The notes: a model not told the origin generated them from the letters alone. A stretch of 64,000 bases of DNA from Lysobacterales bacterium (GCA_028285525.1 JANQOZ010000109.1:62001-126000), one strand, 5' to 3'. Positions 36,975 through 45,867 are shown, counted from the first letter of the stretch. Made by a program: numbers and translations.

Positions 36975-39131
36975 TTACAGCTCCCGCAGCAGGAGCTCTT
37001 TCTCCAGGCCACCCATCTGCTCTGCCGCCCTCGAGACCGCGTCCCTCACCGCCTCATCGTCGTAACGATCGAGCACGTCTGACAGCAGCAGCCGCAGCTC
37101 CAGATCCGAGCCGATCTGCTCGCTGGCCTTGCGCACCAGCATCACGGCGGACTCCTGCTGCAGATCACTTTTGATCAGTTCAGCCAGCAGCAGACGCTGC
37201 TCCACGTCCGAGCCGATATCACCGGCTGCGTCGATGACCGTGTCGTGAACCGCTCGGTCCAGGGGGCCGCGCTCCAGCAGCGCTTCCAGCGCCAGGCGAT
37301 GCTCAACGTCGCTGCCCAGGTCACGGCTGGCCCGCACGTAGGCTTCGCTGAGCTCCGGCTTCTCAGGCAGCAGCCGAAGAGTCGACTGCAGCGCCAGCCG
37401 CTGCTCGACGTCAGAGCCGATGGCGTTAGTGGACTCGTAATAGGTCAGCCAGTCGATCTGCGCCGCCTGGTATTTGGCCAGCGCCTCCATCGCCAGACGC
37501 TGCTCCACGTCGCTGCCGATGCTCTCGCCGGCGATGCTCAGCAGTCGGGTGACCTCATCCTCAGCCAGCGACTGGCTCTTCGCCAGGCCGCTCAGGTACC
37601 GGCGGCGGGTTAAATCGCTGCGGGTGAGCCGGACCTCTTCGGTTAGGGCGTCGATCCCGCCGGCGCGGTAAATCCGGCCTGCGCGCGCCTCAGAGTCGAT
37701 GCCGGTGATCCGAAGCATCTCGGGAAGCTGCTCGGCAAACCAGGCCTGGGCATTGGCATCGTATGGCTGCTTGCGGCCATCGACCCAGTAGGTCGTTTCG
37801 ACTTCACCGTCATCGCCGACAAAGCGCACGCGACGTTTTTCACCGGTCCGGCTTGTGGTCAGGTCGAAGAACCCGTCGAGCGAGGACAGCGCCGTCTCGG
37901 CTTCGTTGAACGTGAACCGGCCCTCAGCCTTGAGCTTGAGCCTCATATCATCGTCGCTGTGGGTCACCGAGATCTGGGTCGTACTATTGGAATGGCTGGT
38001 GACTTCCACACTCGTGCCACGACGCTCCGAACCGGTCGAAAGGGTCGGCAGAGACAGCGCGCCCGCTAACGCGACCACCACGGCCACCGGGAGCACCAGC
38101 CGGACATTGGGTCCAACACTGAGCCGGCCGGCCAAAAGGTTTTCGATGCGGGTCACCACCTCGTGGCGGCGACCGGCCATGGCGCTAGCCAGCAGGGGGG
38201 TGTCCAACGCCTTACGCGACGGGCGCCACCTGGCAGCCCGCCCAGTGCTGAGCGCAAACGCCGCGAGCACCTCGACGAGGTCAGCACGCTTCGCGCCGCC
38301 TCGCAGCGCCAGCGCGTCACTGCCCTGCTCCGCGGCGGCGGCGATCCTGCGCGAGGCCAGCACGTTGAGCGGCTGAAAAAACAGCACCGATTGCACCACC
38401 AGGCAAAGCCACCGCCAAACGCCGTCTCTTCGCTGGAGGTGGGCCAATTCGTGGGCCAGGGCCGCGTGGACCTGCTGCTGCGGCATAGCGGTCATCGATC
38501 GCGGTAAGCAGATCTCCCTGAGCCCGACGGCCATCGGCTGACTGATGCTGCGGCAGGCGCTGACCCGGACCCAGCCGGGCAGATCGTCTGGCAGTAGACC
38601 TTCAGGAAACGGCTGGCGATCGCGCAGCAGATGGCGGAGCTGAAACGCGGCCAGCTCGAGCCGCGCGAGCAGCAGCGCTGCGCCGATCAGCCAGAGGCCG
38701 ATCCAGGGTGCGCTGGGCGCTCTGGCGGGCAGGATTGCGGGCTTTGCCGGCTTAGGCGCCAGGCTTGGGGCTTTTAGCTTGCTTCCGCCAGCCTCCAGAA
38801 CCGCGACTCGCGGCCGCGGCGCCGCCTGGGGCGCGGCCAGAGATTTTGGAAGCGGCCGCTGTGAGTCGACGGTCCTTTCCGCCGCAATGTTCGGCAGCAG
38901 CATGTCGGGCACCGGCAGCTTCAGCAGCGCAGATCCGCCGATCGCCAGCTGCAGCGATGCGCTCAGGATGCCGCCCAGGAGCGCGCTCTTCCAAACCAGC
39001 TCCTGCCAGTAGGAACGCCCACGAAGGAAGGTCCGGTCCGCGAACGCCGCCGTGCCCAGCAGCACGGTGCTGTGCAGCGCGTAGGTGAGGAGCCACTCGG
39101 TCAGCAGGTTCAGGTTGAGGTCCGCCATCAT
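36975..39131 (-). CDS. BlaR1/MecR1-like M56 membrane metallopeptidase with tandem C-terminal repeats
   Basis: A 718-residue protein. The first half has membrane segments (about 14-30, 45-65, 145-165) and a zinc protease site HELAH (His227, Glu228, His231) with a downstream AAEQGSDALAL that should supply the third ligand; a further membrane segment is near residue 340. In BlaR1 this domain cuts the BlaI repressor. The sensor part is not a penicillin-binding domain: instead there is a beta-rich region (about 365-500) and then five helical repeats starting with [IL]GSD[VL]Exx at residues 538, 571, 605, 639 and 673. Its start overlaps blaI by 4 bases (ATGA). The signal it senses is unknown. Confidence 0.88.
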   Translation of the reverse strand: MMADLNLNLLTEWLLTYALHSTVLLGTAAFADRTFLRGRSYWQELVWKSALLGGILSASLQLAIGGSALLKLPVPDMLLPNIAAERTVDSQRPLPKSLAAPQAAPRPRVAVLEAGGSKLKAPSLAPKPAKPAILPARAPSAPWIGLWLIGAALLLARLELAAFQLRHLLRDRQPFPEGLLPDDLPGWVRVSACRSISQPMAVGLREICLPRSMTAMPQQQVHAALAHELAHLQRRDGVWRWLCLVVQSVLFFQPLNVLASRRIAAAAEQGSDALALRGGAKRADLVEVLAAFALSTGRAARWRPSRKALDTPLLASAMAGRRHEVVTRIENLLAGRLSVGPNVRLVLPVAVVVALAGALSLPTLSTGSERRGTSVEVTSHSNSTTQISVTHSDDDMRLKLKAEGRFTFNEAETALSSLDGFFDLTTSRTGEKRRVRFVGDDGEVETTYWVDGRKQPYDANAQAWFAEQLPEMLRITGIDSEARAGRIYRAGGIDALTEEVRLTRSDLTRRRYLSGLAKSQSLAEDEVTRLLSIAGESIGSDVEQRLAMEALAKYQAAQIDWLTYYESTNAIGSDVEQRLALQSTLRLLPEKPELSEAYVRASRDLGSDVEHRLALEALLERGPLDRAVHDTVIDAAGDIGSDVEQRLLLAELIKSDLQQESAVMLVRKASEQIGSDLELRLLLSDVLDRYDDEAVRDAVSRAAEQMGGLEKELLLREL
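37089..37520 (-). repeat. Five in-frame tandem repeats (99/102-base period) in the M56 gene
   Basis: Five 27-base conserved blocks begin at 37089, 37191, 37293, 37395 and 37494 (spacings 102, 102, 102, 99). Each encodes [IL]GSD[VL]E-x-RL at the start of a 33-34-residue helical unit. The DNA is conserved along with the protein, which points to recent duplication or repeated exchange between units. Confidence 0.85.
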
Positions 39132-39514
39132 GATGACTCTCCGTTTCGGTTCTTTTCGAGCAGCTTGAGGATCCGCTCCCGGTCCTCGTCGTCGATCGGC
39201 TGGTCGCCCAGCAGGTGATTGACCAGCGCGGCCGGGTCGCCAAGGAACATTTGTTTGATGAGGCCCCCGACCAGGTCGCGCTGTACGTCTTTCTGCTCCA
39301 CCTCAGCCCGATAGATAAAGCTGCGTCCCTGGGTTTCGTGGCTGACCAGCCCTCGATCTTCCAGGCGCTTCAACAGCGTTGCCACCGTGGTTAGGGCCAG
39401 CGAGCGCTGCTCGGCGAGCGCCTCGCAGACCTCGGCGCTGGTGGCGCTTCCCAGGTTCCAGAGCACCTGCATCACGTCCAGCTGCAGGTCGCTTAATCGG
39501 GTGTCGGCAGTCAT
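39128..39514 (-). CDS. blaI: BlaI/MecI-type winged-helix repressor
   Basis: A 128-residue regulator of the BlaI/MecI/CopY family. The winged helix occupies about 5-75 (LSDLQLDVMQVLWNLGSATSAEV split at Val, ALTTVATLLKRLEDRGLV) and the C-terminal helices form the dimer. GGAG lies 9-12 bases before the ATG. It overlaps the M56 peptidase gene by 4 bases, as expected for a repressor-protease pair, and two inverted repeats typical of this family lie in its own promoter (39540-39565), so it should be self-regulated. Confidence 0.93.
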   Translation of the reverse strand: MTADTRLSDLQLDVMQVLWNLGSATSAEVCEALAEQRSLALTTVATLLKRLEDRGLVSHETQGRSFIYRAEVEQKDVQRDLVGGLIKQMFLGDPAALVNHLLGDQPIDDEDRERILKLLEKNRNGESS

Positions 39515-39539
39515 CTCAATCGCTCCAGCAGTCTCTTAA

Positions 39540-39573
39540 CTACAGTTGTAGTACTACAGGTGTAGTTTGTCAA
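39540..39573 (-). promoter_or_regulatory. blaI promoter with two BlaI-type operators
   Basis: Minus-strand -35 TTGACA (39573-39568) and a 17-base spacer lead to a -10-like TACAAC (39550-39545). Two 12-base dyads of the form CTACA-N2-TGTAG lie at 39540-39551 and 39554-39565, 14 bases apart, covering the spacer and the -10. TACA/TGTA dyads are the known BlaI/MecI recognition form. Binding would block RNA polymerase directly. Confidence 0.82.
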
Positions 39574-39716
39574 CTGCGATACCCCAAAATTGGCTGTTTT
39601 GGTGGGTGTTACGGATTTGACGACCGGCGAGCCGAAATGGTTACGCCAGACTGCGCTGGCCGCCTCGACTAAATTCGCCGACAATGCCGTCTCCTTTTCC
39701 CAGCCGGCGGTCCATG

Positions 39717-40802
39717 AGCGACGCACGCAAGTATTTCACCTACGACAAACCGTTCCGCTTTCATCGGGGCGGGGGTCTGAGCCAGTTCACTCTGGCCTAC
39801 GAAACGTGGGGCGAGCTCAACAGCCGTGGAGACAACGCCGTGGTGATCTGCACCGGCCTGTCGCCGGACGCGCACGTCTGCAGCTCGGACGAGAACCCCT
39901 CCCCCGGCTGGTGGGAGTTTATGGTCGGGCCGGACAAGCCCGTCGACACCAACCGCTGGTTTGTCCTCTGCATCAACTCCCTGGGCAGCTGCAAAGGCTC
40001 CACCGGGCCGGCCTCGGTCAACCCAGATACGGGCGAGCTCTATCGCCTGACTTTTCCCAAGCTGAGCATCGAGGACATCGCCGGCGCGGCGCACGAGCTG
40101 GTGCGGACGCTGGATATCCCCGAGATTGCGGTGATGATCGGACCCTCCATGGGCGGCATGACAGCGCTGGCGTACTCGCTGCAGTTCGGCCGGGTGCGCC
40201 ATATGATCAACATCTCGTCAGGCATTTCCTCGACGCCTTTCGCTATCGCGCTGCGGTCACTGCAGCGCGAGATGATCCGCGAAGACGACGAGTGGGAAAA
40301 CGGCAACTACGGCGACGGTGACGGCCCCAAAACCGGCATGCGGCTCGCGCGCAAGCTCGGTATGATCACCTACCGCTCGGCTGAAGAATGGCAAGACCGC
40401 TTCATGCGCGAGACCATTCCGCTGGAGGAACAGGGAGAAGATCCGTTCGGGCCAAGCTTTGAGATCGAGTCCTACCTGCAGTACCACGCGCAGAAATTCA
40501 TCCACGGTTTCGACCCCAACTGCTACCTGTATCTGTCGCGCGCCGTCGACTGGTTCGACGCCAAAGACCACGGTTTTGGCATGGCTGACTCGATCGCGCG
40601 ATTCAAATCGGCGCTGGTAGTCGGCGTTGGTTCAGACATCCTGTTTCCGATCTACCAGCAGCGCCAGATCGCCACGATCATGACCGAGGAACGTACCCCG
40701 GTGCAGTTTCGTGCGCTAGAATCGGTGCAGGGTCATGATTCTTTCCTGGTCGACGCCGAGCGATTTGCGCCGGTGGTGGCCAGCTACCTGGAGCACTTAT
40801 AA
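39717..40802 (+). CDS. metX: MetX-family acyltransferase, serine O-succinyltransferase-like
   Basis: A 361-residue alpha/beta-hydrolase acyltransferase with triad Ser144 (GPSMGGM), Asp307 (GSDILFP) and His340 (GHDSFL). It has the MetX pattern, and phrases such as SLGSCKGSTGPASVNP, YRLTFPKLSIED, SGMRLARKLG-like GMRLARKLGMITYRSAEEW, and PNCYLYLSRAVDWFD closely resemble the Xanthomonas/Lysobacter group shown to be serine O-succinyltransferases, which make O-succinylserine for cysteine synthesis. Homoserine remains an alternative substrate. ATG 39717 gives the usual spacing to the first conserved block; another ATG is at 39684. The cysteine dioxygenase gene begins right after the stop codon. Confidence 0.88.
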   Translation, partial: SDARKYFTYDKPFRFHRGGGLSQFTLAYETWGELNSRGDNAVVICTGLSPDAHVCSSDENPSPGWWEFMVGPDKPVDTNRWFVLCINSLGSCKGSTGPASVNPDTGELYRLTFPKLSIEDIAGAAHELVRTLDIPEIAVMIGPSMGGMTALAYSLQFGRVRHMINISSGISSTPFAIALRSLQREMIREDDEWENGNYGDGDGPKTGMRLARKLGMITYRSAEEWQDRFMRETIPLEEQGEDPFGPSFEIESYLQYHAQKFIHGFDPNCYLYLSRAVDWFDAKDHGFGMADSIARFKSALVVGVGSDILFPIYQQRQIATIMTEERTPVQFRALESVQGHDSFLVDAERFAPVVASYLEHL

Positions 40803-41384
40803 ATGGCGGCACAGCCACAGCAGAACTTTCCCGGCTATCTGGAACTCATTGAATCTATTGATCACGCGGTGCGCTTCGAGGCGGAGAATGACATCGTTCG
40901 GGAGCTGCGCGGCGCGCTGTGCAGACTGATCCGCAGCGATAGCGTCGAGCTTCCGCAGGAAGTTTTTCAGCCCACCGACGGCCACTACGCGCGGCGCGAA
41001 CTGCACCGCAGCGAAGACCTGGGTTATTCGGTCATCGCCATGACCTGGGGCCCCGGCCAGGGCACGCCCATCCACGACCACTGCGGCATGTGGTGTGTCG
41101 AGGGCGTCTGGCACGGCGAGCTGGAGGTGGTGCAGTACGACCTGACCGAAGAGGACGGCGACCGCTTTAACTTCCGCGAGGTGGGCGCCATCCAGGCCGG
41201 CCAGGGCTCCGCCGGCAGCCTGATCCCGCCCCACGAGTACCACACGATCAAAAACGCCCACGACGACCAGATCGCGGTCTCCGTGCACGTCTACTCCGGC
41301 TGTATGACCAACTGCAACGTCTTCATGCCGATCGAAGGCGACTGGTACCAGCGCCAGCCGAAGTCCCTCTACCTGGACTCTTGA
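40803..41384 (+). CDS. Cysteine dioxygenase (cupin thiol dioxygenase)
   Basis: A 193-residue cupin of the cysteine dioxygenase family, which oxidises cysteine to cysteine sulfinate with non-haem iron. Ligand histidines are His91 and His93 (PIHDHCGMW) and His144 or His147 (PPHEYHTIKN). A 3-mercaptopropionate dioxygenase function is possible, as the bacterial families are close. The ATG directly follows the stop of the MetX-like gene (TAA-ATG), which couples a possible cysteine-synthesis step to a cysteine-removal step. Confidence 0.9.
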   Translation: MAAQPQQNFPGYLELIESIDHAVRFEAENDIVRELRGALCRLIRSDSVELPQEVFQPTDGHYARRELHRSEDLGYSVIAMTWGPGQGTPIHDHCGMWCVEGVWHGELEVVQYDLTEEDGDRFNFREVGAIQAGQGSAGSLIPPHEYHTIKNAHDDQIAVSVHVYSGCMTNCNVFMPIEGDWYQRQPKSLYLDS

Positions 41385-41408
41385 TCGACGCCTGACCGGC
41401 CCTATACT
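41381..41408 (+). promoter_or_regulatory. Promoter of tRNA-Leu
   Basis: TTGATC (41381-41386), 16-base spacer, TATACT (41403-41408), followed by a GC-rich discriminator (GGGCCGCCC) like those of stringently controlled stable-RNA promoters. The -35 overlaps the stop codon of the cysteine dioxygenase gene. Start would be near 41415, leaving a leader of about 24 bases. Confidence 0.6.
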
Positions 41409-41438
41409 GGGCCGCCCGGCGAGACCGGGACACCTCAA

Positions 41439-41525
41439 GCCGGGGTGGCGAAATTGGTAGACGCGCCGGATTCAAAATCCGGTTCTGGCAACAGAGTGCG
41501 GGTTCAAGTCCCGCCCCCGGCACCA
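41439..41525 (+). tRNA. tRNA-Leu (anticodon CAA)
   Basis: An 87-base tRNA with encoded CCA. The acceptor stem GCCGGGG/CCCCGGC is perfect. The anticodon stem CCGGA/TCCGG closes the 7-base loop TTCAAAA with anticodon CAA. There is a long variable arm as in leucine tRNAs, and a T-loop GTTCAAGTC. Reads UUG codons. Confidence 0.97.
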
Positions 41526-41571
41526 TCACTATCCCCCACTGACTATCGCCGGACACTCTTTCATTCGTCCG

Positions 41572-42102
41572 TCACTGATTGCTTTCTTTGGTCAGATAGC
41601 TGCCCTGGTAGGGAATTTCGTAAAGCGCGTACAGGTGCCCATCACGATCGAAGAATCCCATTTCGATCCCGCTGCTGCCTAGCGCCTGGGGGGGCAGCGT
41701 TTCGTAGCCGTCTGCCTTTAGCATTTCGACAATCCCATCGAAACGTCCGCGGGCGTTAAACAGAGCCAGGGATCTGCGTACCCCGTCCGTTTTTTGTGGT
41801 GGGAGTCCAGGGATCTCAACAATGGATAAAACCCGTTTCTGATCACCGTCATGAAATACCGCGTGTCGGGTGACGACGCCTGGCGGTACGTTGAACACCT
41901 TGTACACGTAAGACTCCGGCGGGTCGGTCGATACTTCGCCCAGCTCGAAGCCCAAGATATCGGTGTAAAGGTGAATAGTGTCTTCGAGGTTGGATACCAC
42001 CGGGGACCAGCGGCGAAAACCCGCACCCTGGGCGAACGGGAGCTGGCTATGGGTGACGGCCAGGAAGGCCAGCAGAAAAACCAGAGTCCGTATCAGCATC
42101 AT
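41572..42102 (-). CDS. Exported VOC-family (glyoxalase-like) protein
   Basis: About 176 residues: a signal peptide (MMLIRTLVFLLAFLAVTHS) and one or two VOC beta-alpha-beta units (SPVVSNLEDTIHLYTDILGF, then MGFFDRDGHLYALYE). The second phrase matches the usual VOC metal-binding C-terminal strand (Glu of ALYEI). Most VOC enzymes are cytosolic, so export is notable; substrate unknown. GGGAG 7 bases before the ATG at 42102 supports this start. It is divergent from the molybdenum-enzyme genes. Confidence 0.78.
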   Translation of the reverse strand: MMLIRTLVFLLAFLAVTHSQLPFAQGAGFRRWSPVVSNLEDTIHLYTDILGFELGEVSTDPPESYVYKVFNVPPGVVTRHAVFHDGDQKRVLSIVEIPGLPPQKTDGVRRSLALFNARGRFDGIVEMLKADGYETLPPQALGSSGIEMGFFDRDGHLYALYEIPYQGSYLTKESNQ

Positions 42103-42243
42103 CGCTCCCGAGCAGAGGGCCGGTTGAGCACAATGTACCATCGCCGGACGCCTGTCCTACTGCAGGTCGACCATAGTTTCGTAGCCAGTTTGCCTGTCTT
42201 GCCCCTGGAAAATCGGTCGCTGCCGGTTTTCAGCAATCTCCTG

Positions 42244-42333
42244 CACTAGGGGTCGGAAACCGACACTAGGTATCGAAAAAGCTACTGGTTGTGCCGCCTT
42301 ACCCCGCTCGTATACTCGGCCCAAAGCTACTGG
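42244..42333 (+). promoter_or_regulatory. Promoter region of the iorAB-type operon with flanking direct repeats
   Basis: A -10 TATACT (42311-42316) lies 16 bases after a weak -35 TTGTGC (42289-42294). An 11-base direct repeat AAAGCTACTGG occurs at 42278-42288 and 42323-42333, bracketing the promoter 45 bases apart. Upstream, CACTAGG repeats (42244-42250 and 42264-42270) flank a GTCGG-AAA-CCGAC dyad (42252-42264). These are candidate regulator sites. The rest of the 42103-42410 gap holds nothing else recognisable. Confidence 0.42.
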
Positions 42334-42410
42334 CACGACGGCGACTTTACTTTGCCCTCCTGTGATCGTGCCGCCCACATTCTCGTTGTTGGTCATTGGG
42401 GATGCTCGAG

Positions 42411-42875
42411 ATGAAGTTGAAAGTCAACGGTTCCGAATACGATGTGAACACAGAACTCGACACCCCGCTTCTTTGGGTGCTGCGGGAGGATCTTGGCCTA
42501 GTCGGCACAAAGTACGGTTGCGGTATCGCCCAATGTGGCGCTTGCACGGTGCATGTTGGGGGCCTTGCGGTGCGTTCATGCCAGCTTGCTGTCGGCGAGG
42601 TTGGCGGCGAGATCACAACCATCGAAGGTCTTGGGACCCCGGAAGCGCCGCACCCCGTCCAGGCCGCCTGGATAGAAGAGCAGGTGGCGCAATGCGGCTA
42701 CTGTCAGTCCGGACAGATCATGCAGGCGGCCAGTTTACTCCTGACCGATAAAAACCCATCGGACGAAAAGATCGATCGGGTGATGTCCGGCAACCTCTGC
42801 CGCTGTGGCACTTATCCACGTATCCGTTCGGCCATTCACAAGGCTGCAAAGAGTATTGCAGGCGGTGACGCATGA
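42411..42875 (+). CDS. iorA: 2Fe-2S subunit of isoquinoline 1-oxidoreductase-type molybdenum enzyme
   Basis: A 154-residue small subunit of the xanthine oxidase family. It binds two 2Fe-2S clusters: the plant-type box CGIAQCGAC with a later Cys (VRSC), and the second CGYCQSGQ with CRCGTYPRI. It passes electrons from the molybdenum cofactor to the cytochrome. ATG 42411 has GGGGA about 10 bases upstream; an ATG at 42402 is also in frame. It overlaps the large-subunit gene by 4 bases (ATGA). Confidence 0.93.
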   Translation: MKLKVNGSEYDVNTELDTPLLWVLREDLGLVGTKYGCGIAQCGACTVHVGGLAVRSCQLAVGEVGGEITTIEGLGTPEAPHPVQAAWIEEQVAQCGYCQSGQIMQAASLLLTDKNPSDEKIDRVMSGNLCRCGTYPRIRSAIHKAAKSIAGGDA

Positions 42876-45124
42876 GCGAGAACCCCAGCATGGAGCGCCG
42901 TCGGTTCCTGACCGGATCCATTGCGATTGCAGGTGGTGTTGCCTTTGGTGTGATCTCACCTTGGAAGCCGGCTCTCGGACAAGCCACGCAGGGGTCGCCT
43001 GCCCAGATACCGCTCGCCCTCACGCCTTTCATCAGGATCAGTAGCGCGGGCATCACGCTGATCGGACCGCGCACGGACATGGGACAGGGGATCGCGTCTA
43101 CGCAAGCGTACCTTGTGGCTGAAGAGCTCGATGTTGATCCGCTCAAATGCGAAATCAGCCCGGGCATACCCGATCCGATCTACTACAACGCAGCGGTTGC
43201 AGACTCGCTGGCCCCATTTCCTGAATACGACCATTCCGCAGCGGCAGAAGCCGCCAGAAAACAAGGGCAAGAAGGGTTTCGGACTGCTGGACTGCAGGTA
43301 ACGGGTGGGTCAACGTCGATTCCTGATATGTACGACCGATTGCGAATCGCTGGCGCCACCGCCAGGGAAACCATAAAGCTTGCTGCCGCGAAACGTCATG
43401 GCGTCTCAGTAGACGCCCTTCGCACAGATGACGGCCATGTGGTTCTGCCTTCTGGCACTCGGATCTCGTATGAATCCCTGGCGGATGCTGCGGCCACGAT
43501 TCAACCACCGGCAAACGTCGAGCTACGGAAGTCCGATCAGTGGCGGTATCTGGGCAAACGCCTGATGCGTACCGACATTGTTGCCAAGTCGACCGGTACT
43601 CAGAGCTACGGCATCGACGCCACCGCTGACGGGATGCTGTACGCCACCGTTCGCACGCACCCGGCGTGGGGCGGCGAAATGCTTGGTTTTGACGCAACTC
43701 GCGCCGAGAAGATGCCGGGCGTGAAGCAGATTGTTCCGCTTGAAAATGGCGTGGCTGTTGTCGCGGATCGAACCTGGCGCGCATTCAAAGCGATGCAAAC
43801 CATCGACTTTCAATGGGGTAACGGCACGTTCCCGAAGTCAAGCGAAGCGCTGTGGGAAGCCTTGGAAAACGGCGAGAGACCTGAGCTTTTGGAGGGGAAG
43901 CTGCGGGATGACGGTGCAGTCGACGAGGTGTTTGCTTCTGTCGGCGGAGAAACGCTGGAGGCCGAGTATCGCGTGCCTTACCTGGCGCACGCGCCGCTTG
44001 AACCCATGAATGCGATGGTACGTGTCAGCGATGATCAAGTTGATGTTTGGACCGGCACCCAGATCCCTGGATTCGTCCAGGCCCATGTTGCGGCGGTCAC
44101 CGGTAAACCGGTGGAACAGGTTGTCGTCCACAACCACACTATGGGAGGCAGCTTCGGCCGGCGACTCGAAGACGAACACGTCAAACAGGCGGCGCTGATC
44201 GCACTGGCAGTCAAGAACACGCCGGTCAAGATGACCTGGACTCGCGAGGAAGACATGAGCCACGACTTCCCGCGACCCGCACAACTTGGAAGGCTTCGCG
44301 GGCGCATCGAGGATAGAAAAATTCGCGCCCTTGACGTCACAACCATCGGATCATCCGCAGTGCGTTCGTGGCTGGGGCGGGTGGCCGAAGCGCCACCAAA
44401 GCCTGACGTCCTGCAGATGGCGGGGGCATGGGACCAGCCGTTTAACATCCCCAACTATCGAGTCACGGGTTATGCACCGGAAGGCCTGGTTCCGACCACA
44501 ACGCACCGATGCCCTGGCGCCAACGCCAACGGATTCTTCCACGATGCGTTCCTGGACGAACTGCTGCACGAGGCGGAACAGGATCCGCTGGAAGCACGCG
44601 TGGCCCTGTGTCACCACGACGCCTCCCGCAAGGTTCTGGAGGCGGTTGGTGAACTGAGTAGCTGGCGCGGCACCCATCTTGGCAAGGGTCGCGGTCGAGG
44701 GGTGGCGTTCGTGCTGTCACACGGTGTGCCGGTGGCTGAAGTGATCGACGTAACCCTGACCGATCGGGGCGTGCGAATCGACGATGTCTACGTGGCCGTC
44801 GATTCCGGTGCCGTCCTTGATCCGGCCAACTTTGAAGCTCAGGTCACCGGTGGTGTCGTTTGGGGCCTCGGTCATGCGATCAACGCCGAGCTCACCTACG
44901 AAGACTATGCGCCAACGCAAACCAATTTTCACGCGTACGAGTGTTTACGGATGTACCAAACGCCCCGAATTCAGTTCGTCGCGCTCGAAAACAATTTCAA
45001 GATCCGCGGGATTGGGGAGCCGACGGTTGCACCAGCCGCGCCGGCGCTCGCTAACGCCATATTCGCGGCGACCGGCAAGCGTATTCGCGAGCTTCCGCTG
45101 AACAAACATATCGATTTCGTTTGA
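42872..45124 (+). CDS. iorB: Molybdopterin-binding subunit of isoquinoline 1-oxidoreductase-type enzyme
   Basis: A 750-residue large subunit with a Tat leader ([15 protein letters not shown]) and periplasmic location. It has the aldehyde oxidase/xanthine dehydrogenase fold in the two-subunit IorB form, with the cofactor loops [11 protein letters not shown] and [10 protein letters not shown], and the catalytic Glu in [14 protein letters not shown] near the C-terminus. Such enzymes hydroxylate N-heterocycles or oxidise aldehydes; substrate not known. It sits between iorA (4-base overlap) and a dihaem cytochrome gene, and the set is a full periplasmic oxidation module. Confidence 0.93.
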   Translation: MSENPSMERRRFLTGSIAIAGGVAFGVISPWKPALGQATQGSPAQIPLALTPFIRISSAGITLIGPRTDMGQGIASTQAYLVAEELDVDPLKCEISPGIPDPIYYNAAVADSLAPFPEYDHSAAAEAARKQGQEGFRTAGLQVTGGSTSIPDMYDRLRIAGATARETIKLAAAKRHGVSVDALRTDDGHVVLPSGTRISYESLADAAATIQPPANVELRKSDQWRYLGKRLMRTDIVAKSTGTQSYGIDATADGMLYATVRTHPAWGGEMLGFDATRAEKMPGVKQIVPLENGVAVVADRTWRAFKAMQTIDFQWGNGTFPKSSEALWEALENGERPELLEGKLRDDGAVDEVFASVGGETLEAEYRVPYLAHAPLEPMNAMVRVSDDQVDVWTGTQIPGFVQAHVAAVTGKPVEQVVVHNHTMGGSFGRRLEDEHVKQAALIALAVKNTPVKMTWTREEDMSHDFPRPAQLGRLRGRIEDRKIRALDVTTIGSSAVRSWLGRVAEAPPKPDVLQMAGAWDQPFNIPNYRVTGYAPEGLVPTTTHRCPGANANGFFHDAFLDELLHEAEQDPLEARVALCHHDASRKVLEAVGELSSWRGTHLGKGRGRGVAFVLSHGVPVAEVIDVTLTDRGVRIDDVYVAVDSGAVLDPANFEAQVTGGVVWGLGHAINAELTYEDYAPTQTNFHAYECLRMYQTPRIQFVALENNFKIRGIGEPTVAPAAPALANAIFAATGKRIRELPLNKHIDFV

Positions 45125-45135
45125 GGAATCTGCCG

Positions 45136-45780
45136 ATGATGTCGCGAGCTTTGATCAAGTGCCTCATGTGTTGGTCACTCTTTACTCTGGTCCTCGTATG
45201 CAATGAGACGTCAGCAGAGGAGAAACTGATTCGATCTGAAGCGCCGGAGCCTGGCTCGGTCAACACGGCAGATGGGCTAAAGGCGTGGGACCGCATTTAT
45301 GAAGTCGCCTCTCACCCCCGTTGTGCGAACTGTCATGTCGGCGCAAGCGAACGTCCGATGTGGTCAGGTCCCAGCTATGGCAAGACGCGTGTTCATGGAA
45401 TGAATGTCGTGGCGGGGAAAAGTCGAATCGGTGCCGAGACGATGCTTTGCAGCACCTGTCACGTCGACAGCTCTGCAACGGGAAGGGGTAACCCTGTCCC
45501 GCACGCAGCTCCGAGAGTCAAAGCCGCCTGGGCGCTGGCGCCAGTCGAAGCGGCATGGTTTGGTCGAAGCTCAGCCGAAATCTGTGAACAGCTGAGAGAT
45601 CCAGCACGTAACGGAGGGCGATCGGTAGCCCAGCTGGCCGAACACCTGGGCCATGACGTGATCTTGCACTGGGCCTGGAATCCAGGTGGTGATCGAGAGC
45701 CTGCCCCCTACGACCTGCAGACACATGTCAACGATCTGCTCGCCTGGGGCGCAGCGGGCCAGCCCTGCCCAGATCGGTAG
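45136..45780 (+). CDS. Dihaem cytochrome c-like electron acceptor of the Ior enzyme
   Basis: About 214 residues with a signal peptide (about 1-27) and two haem c sites, CANCH and CSTCH. The C-terminal part (AWNPGGDREPAPYD, LLAWGAAGQPCPD) is shared with cytochromes found next to iorAB. It should carry electrons from the molybdenum enzyme to the respiratory chain. ATG 45136 has GAGGA about 10 bases upstream and starts 12 bases after the iorB stop; the frame extends back to a TTG at 45121 that is less likely. Confidence 0.82.
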   Translation: MMSRALIKCLMCWSLFTLVLVCNETSAEEKLIRSEAPEPGSVNTADGLKAWDRIYEVASHPRCANCHVGASERPMWSGPSYGKTRVHGMNVVAGKSRIGAETMLCSTCHVDSSATGRGNPVPHAAPRVKAAWALAPVEAAWFGRSSAEICEQLRDPARNGGRSVAQLAEHLGHDVILHWAWNPGGDREPAPYDLQTHVNDLLAWGAAGQPCPDR

Positions 45781-45867
45781 GCCCACTTGGTGGCTGGTGA
45801 CCGCTAGCACCAGAGTGACTTTGGCCCCCTGCTACGGAACGTAACGCCGATCGATCGAGCGCGTCAC

